Assembly (NCBI RefSeq): GCF_036194065.1
Contig: NZ_CP108095.1
Location: 3,534,001-3,598,000 of the forward strand
Direction: 5' to 3'
From: Streptomyces sp. NBC_00239
GTDB taxonomy: Bacteria; Actinomycetota; Actinomycetes; Streptomycetales; Streptomycetaceae
Length of the DNA stretch: 64,000 nt
In this document: positions 63,617 to 64,000 of the stretch, in pieces
How positions within the stretch are numbered: the first letter of the stretch is position 1
Layout of the letters: each line of letters starts with the position of its first letter
The notes under the pieces: generated by a model
Database searches by the model: none
Told to the model about the DNA's origin: nothing
The model's input: the letters and a program-made list of their open reading frames with translations, nothing else
Program-made: the position numbers and the translations under genes

Positions 63617-64000
63617 TGCCGGCACCCTCCTCTCGGTCACTGTCAGTATTGGTGCCGCCACTGACAATCAGCTCCCGCTCGTGGCGGGGCCGTCGGCGCG
63701 GTACCGGCGGAAGGGTCTGGCCGGGCAGCGGCGGGACGGGGAAGCCGCCCGCCATCGGGTCGAACCCGGCCTCCGGGGCGGCCTGTCCGGCGCCGGCCGC
63801 CTTGGACCGGCGGTCGCGGAACACGTCGGCGACGAAGGACAGCAGCAGGATGGCGATCACGGCGCCGCCGACGTAGAGCACGATCTGCTGGAAGTCGTAG
63901 TTCTCGTTGCGCAGCGCGCGGACGCTCGCGACGAGCATCAGCCACACCACGGAGACCGGGATGAGGACCTTCCAGCCGAGCTTCATCAGCTGGTCGTAGC
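63609..64000 (-). CDS. nuoH: NADH-quinone oxidoreductase subunit H, C-terminal part (partial)
   Basis: The last 130 or so codons of the quinone-chamber membrane subunit; the gene continues past the right edge. Visible are [24 protein letters not shown], the C-terminal helix ending NuoH homology, one further hydrophobic segment ([20 protein letters not shown]) and a Pro/Arg-rich cytoplasmic tail. The tail after the last helix is longer than in E. coli NuoH. It overlaps nuoI by eight bases. Confidence 0.93.
   Translation of the reverse strand, partial: YDQLMKLGWKVLIPVSVVWLMLVASVRALRNENYDFQQIVLYVGGAVIAILLLSFVADVFRDRRSKAAGAGQAAPEAGFDPMAGGFPVPPLPGQTLPPVPRRRPRHERELIVSGGTNTDSDREEGAGNV

Overview
This is a chromosomal window from a high-GC actinomycete, almost certainly Streptomyces or a very close relative. 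The GC content is very high, GTG and TTG starts are frequent, and the NusG, RpoB, SecE and rpmG proteins are of the Streptomyces type. The gene order from rpoB through rplL, rplJ, rplA, rplK, nusG, secE, tRNA-Trp, murB and the hotdog pair to rpmG and tRNA-Met/Thr is the usual actinobacterial one. No prophage, insertion sequence, CRISPR array or antibiotic cluster was seen; the window is core chromosome with a few accessory modules.

Layout. (1) 1-7042, all on the minus strand: the 5' third of rpoB, rplL, rplJ with a structured leader, a lipoprotein, rplA, rplK, nusG, secE and tRNA-Trp. (2) 7.2-18.7 kb: an aspartate aminotransferase, an adenosine deaminase-family enzyme, murB with an unknown partner gene, an MFS exporter with its TetR repressor and two matching operators, the hotdog (MaoC-like) dehydratase pair, rpmG, three tRNAs, a degenerate cytosine-deaminase-like protein, an NAD(P)-binding protein and a secreted DUF3574 protein. 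(3) 18.8-24 kb: yajQ, a SulP transporter, an APC permease, yccF and htpX.

(4) 24.1-42.1 kb is the most interesting part. A ten-gene, tightly overlapping second complex I operon (nuoA2-B2-C2-H2-I2-J2-K2-L2-M2-N2) has no D, E, F or G subunit. Next to it lie two tandem NarL-type sensor kinases, a NarL-type response regulator, and korAB, encoding a two-subunit 2-oxoacid:ferredoxin oxidoreductase. The three peripheral-arm subunits B2, C2 and I2 carry long low-complexity tails (about 330 residues on C2). Motifs for the iron-sulfur clusters and proton channels are intact. The arrangement suggests a membrane oxidoreductase fed by reduced ferredoxin rather than NADH, possibly borrowing NuoD from the housekeeping operon; this is inference. 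A GGGG-(A/T)TA(A/T)-CCCC motif occurs upstream of both nuoA2/kinase 1 and kinase 2.

(5) 42-56 kb: an HxlR regulator divergent from an NmrA-type oxidoreductase, rarD, a secreted M28 aminopeptidase, a ribbon-helix-helix/Fic-like toxin-antitoxin pair, a LolA-like envelope protein, a polyprenyl diphosphate synthase (likely menaquinone side chain), a peptide transporter, a CocE-type hydrolase, a HAD phosphatase, fumarylacetoacetase and a Uma2 protein. (6) 56.7-64.0 kb, minus strand: the distal part of the housekeeping complex I operon, nuoH (partial) to nuoN.

Repeats are unusually rich between genes. They include a 22-bp tandem array (13.5 kb), a 23-bp tandem array (35.9 kb), a dispersed element of about 114 bp present as two inverted copies (36.1 and 48.5 kb), and a 122-bp tandem duplication (48.6 kb). 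Starts were chosen by ribosome-binding site and family alignment from memory; no database search was possible.
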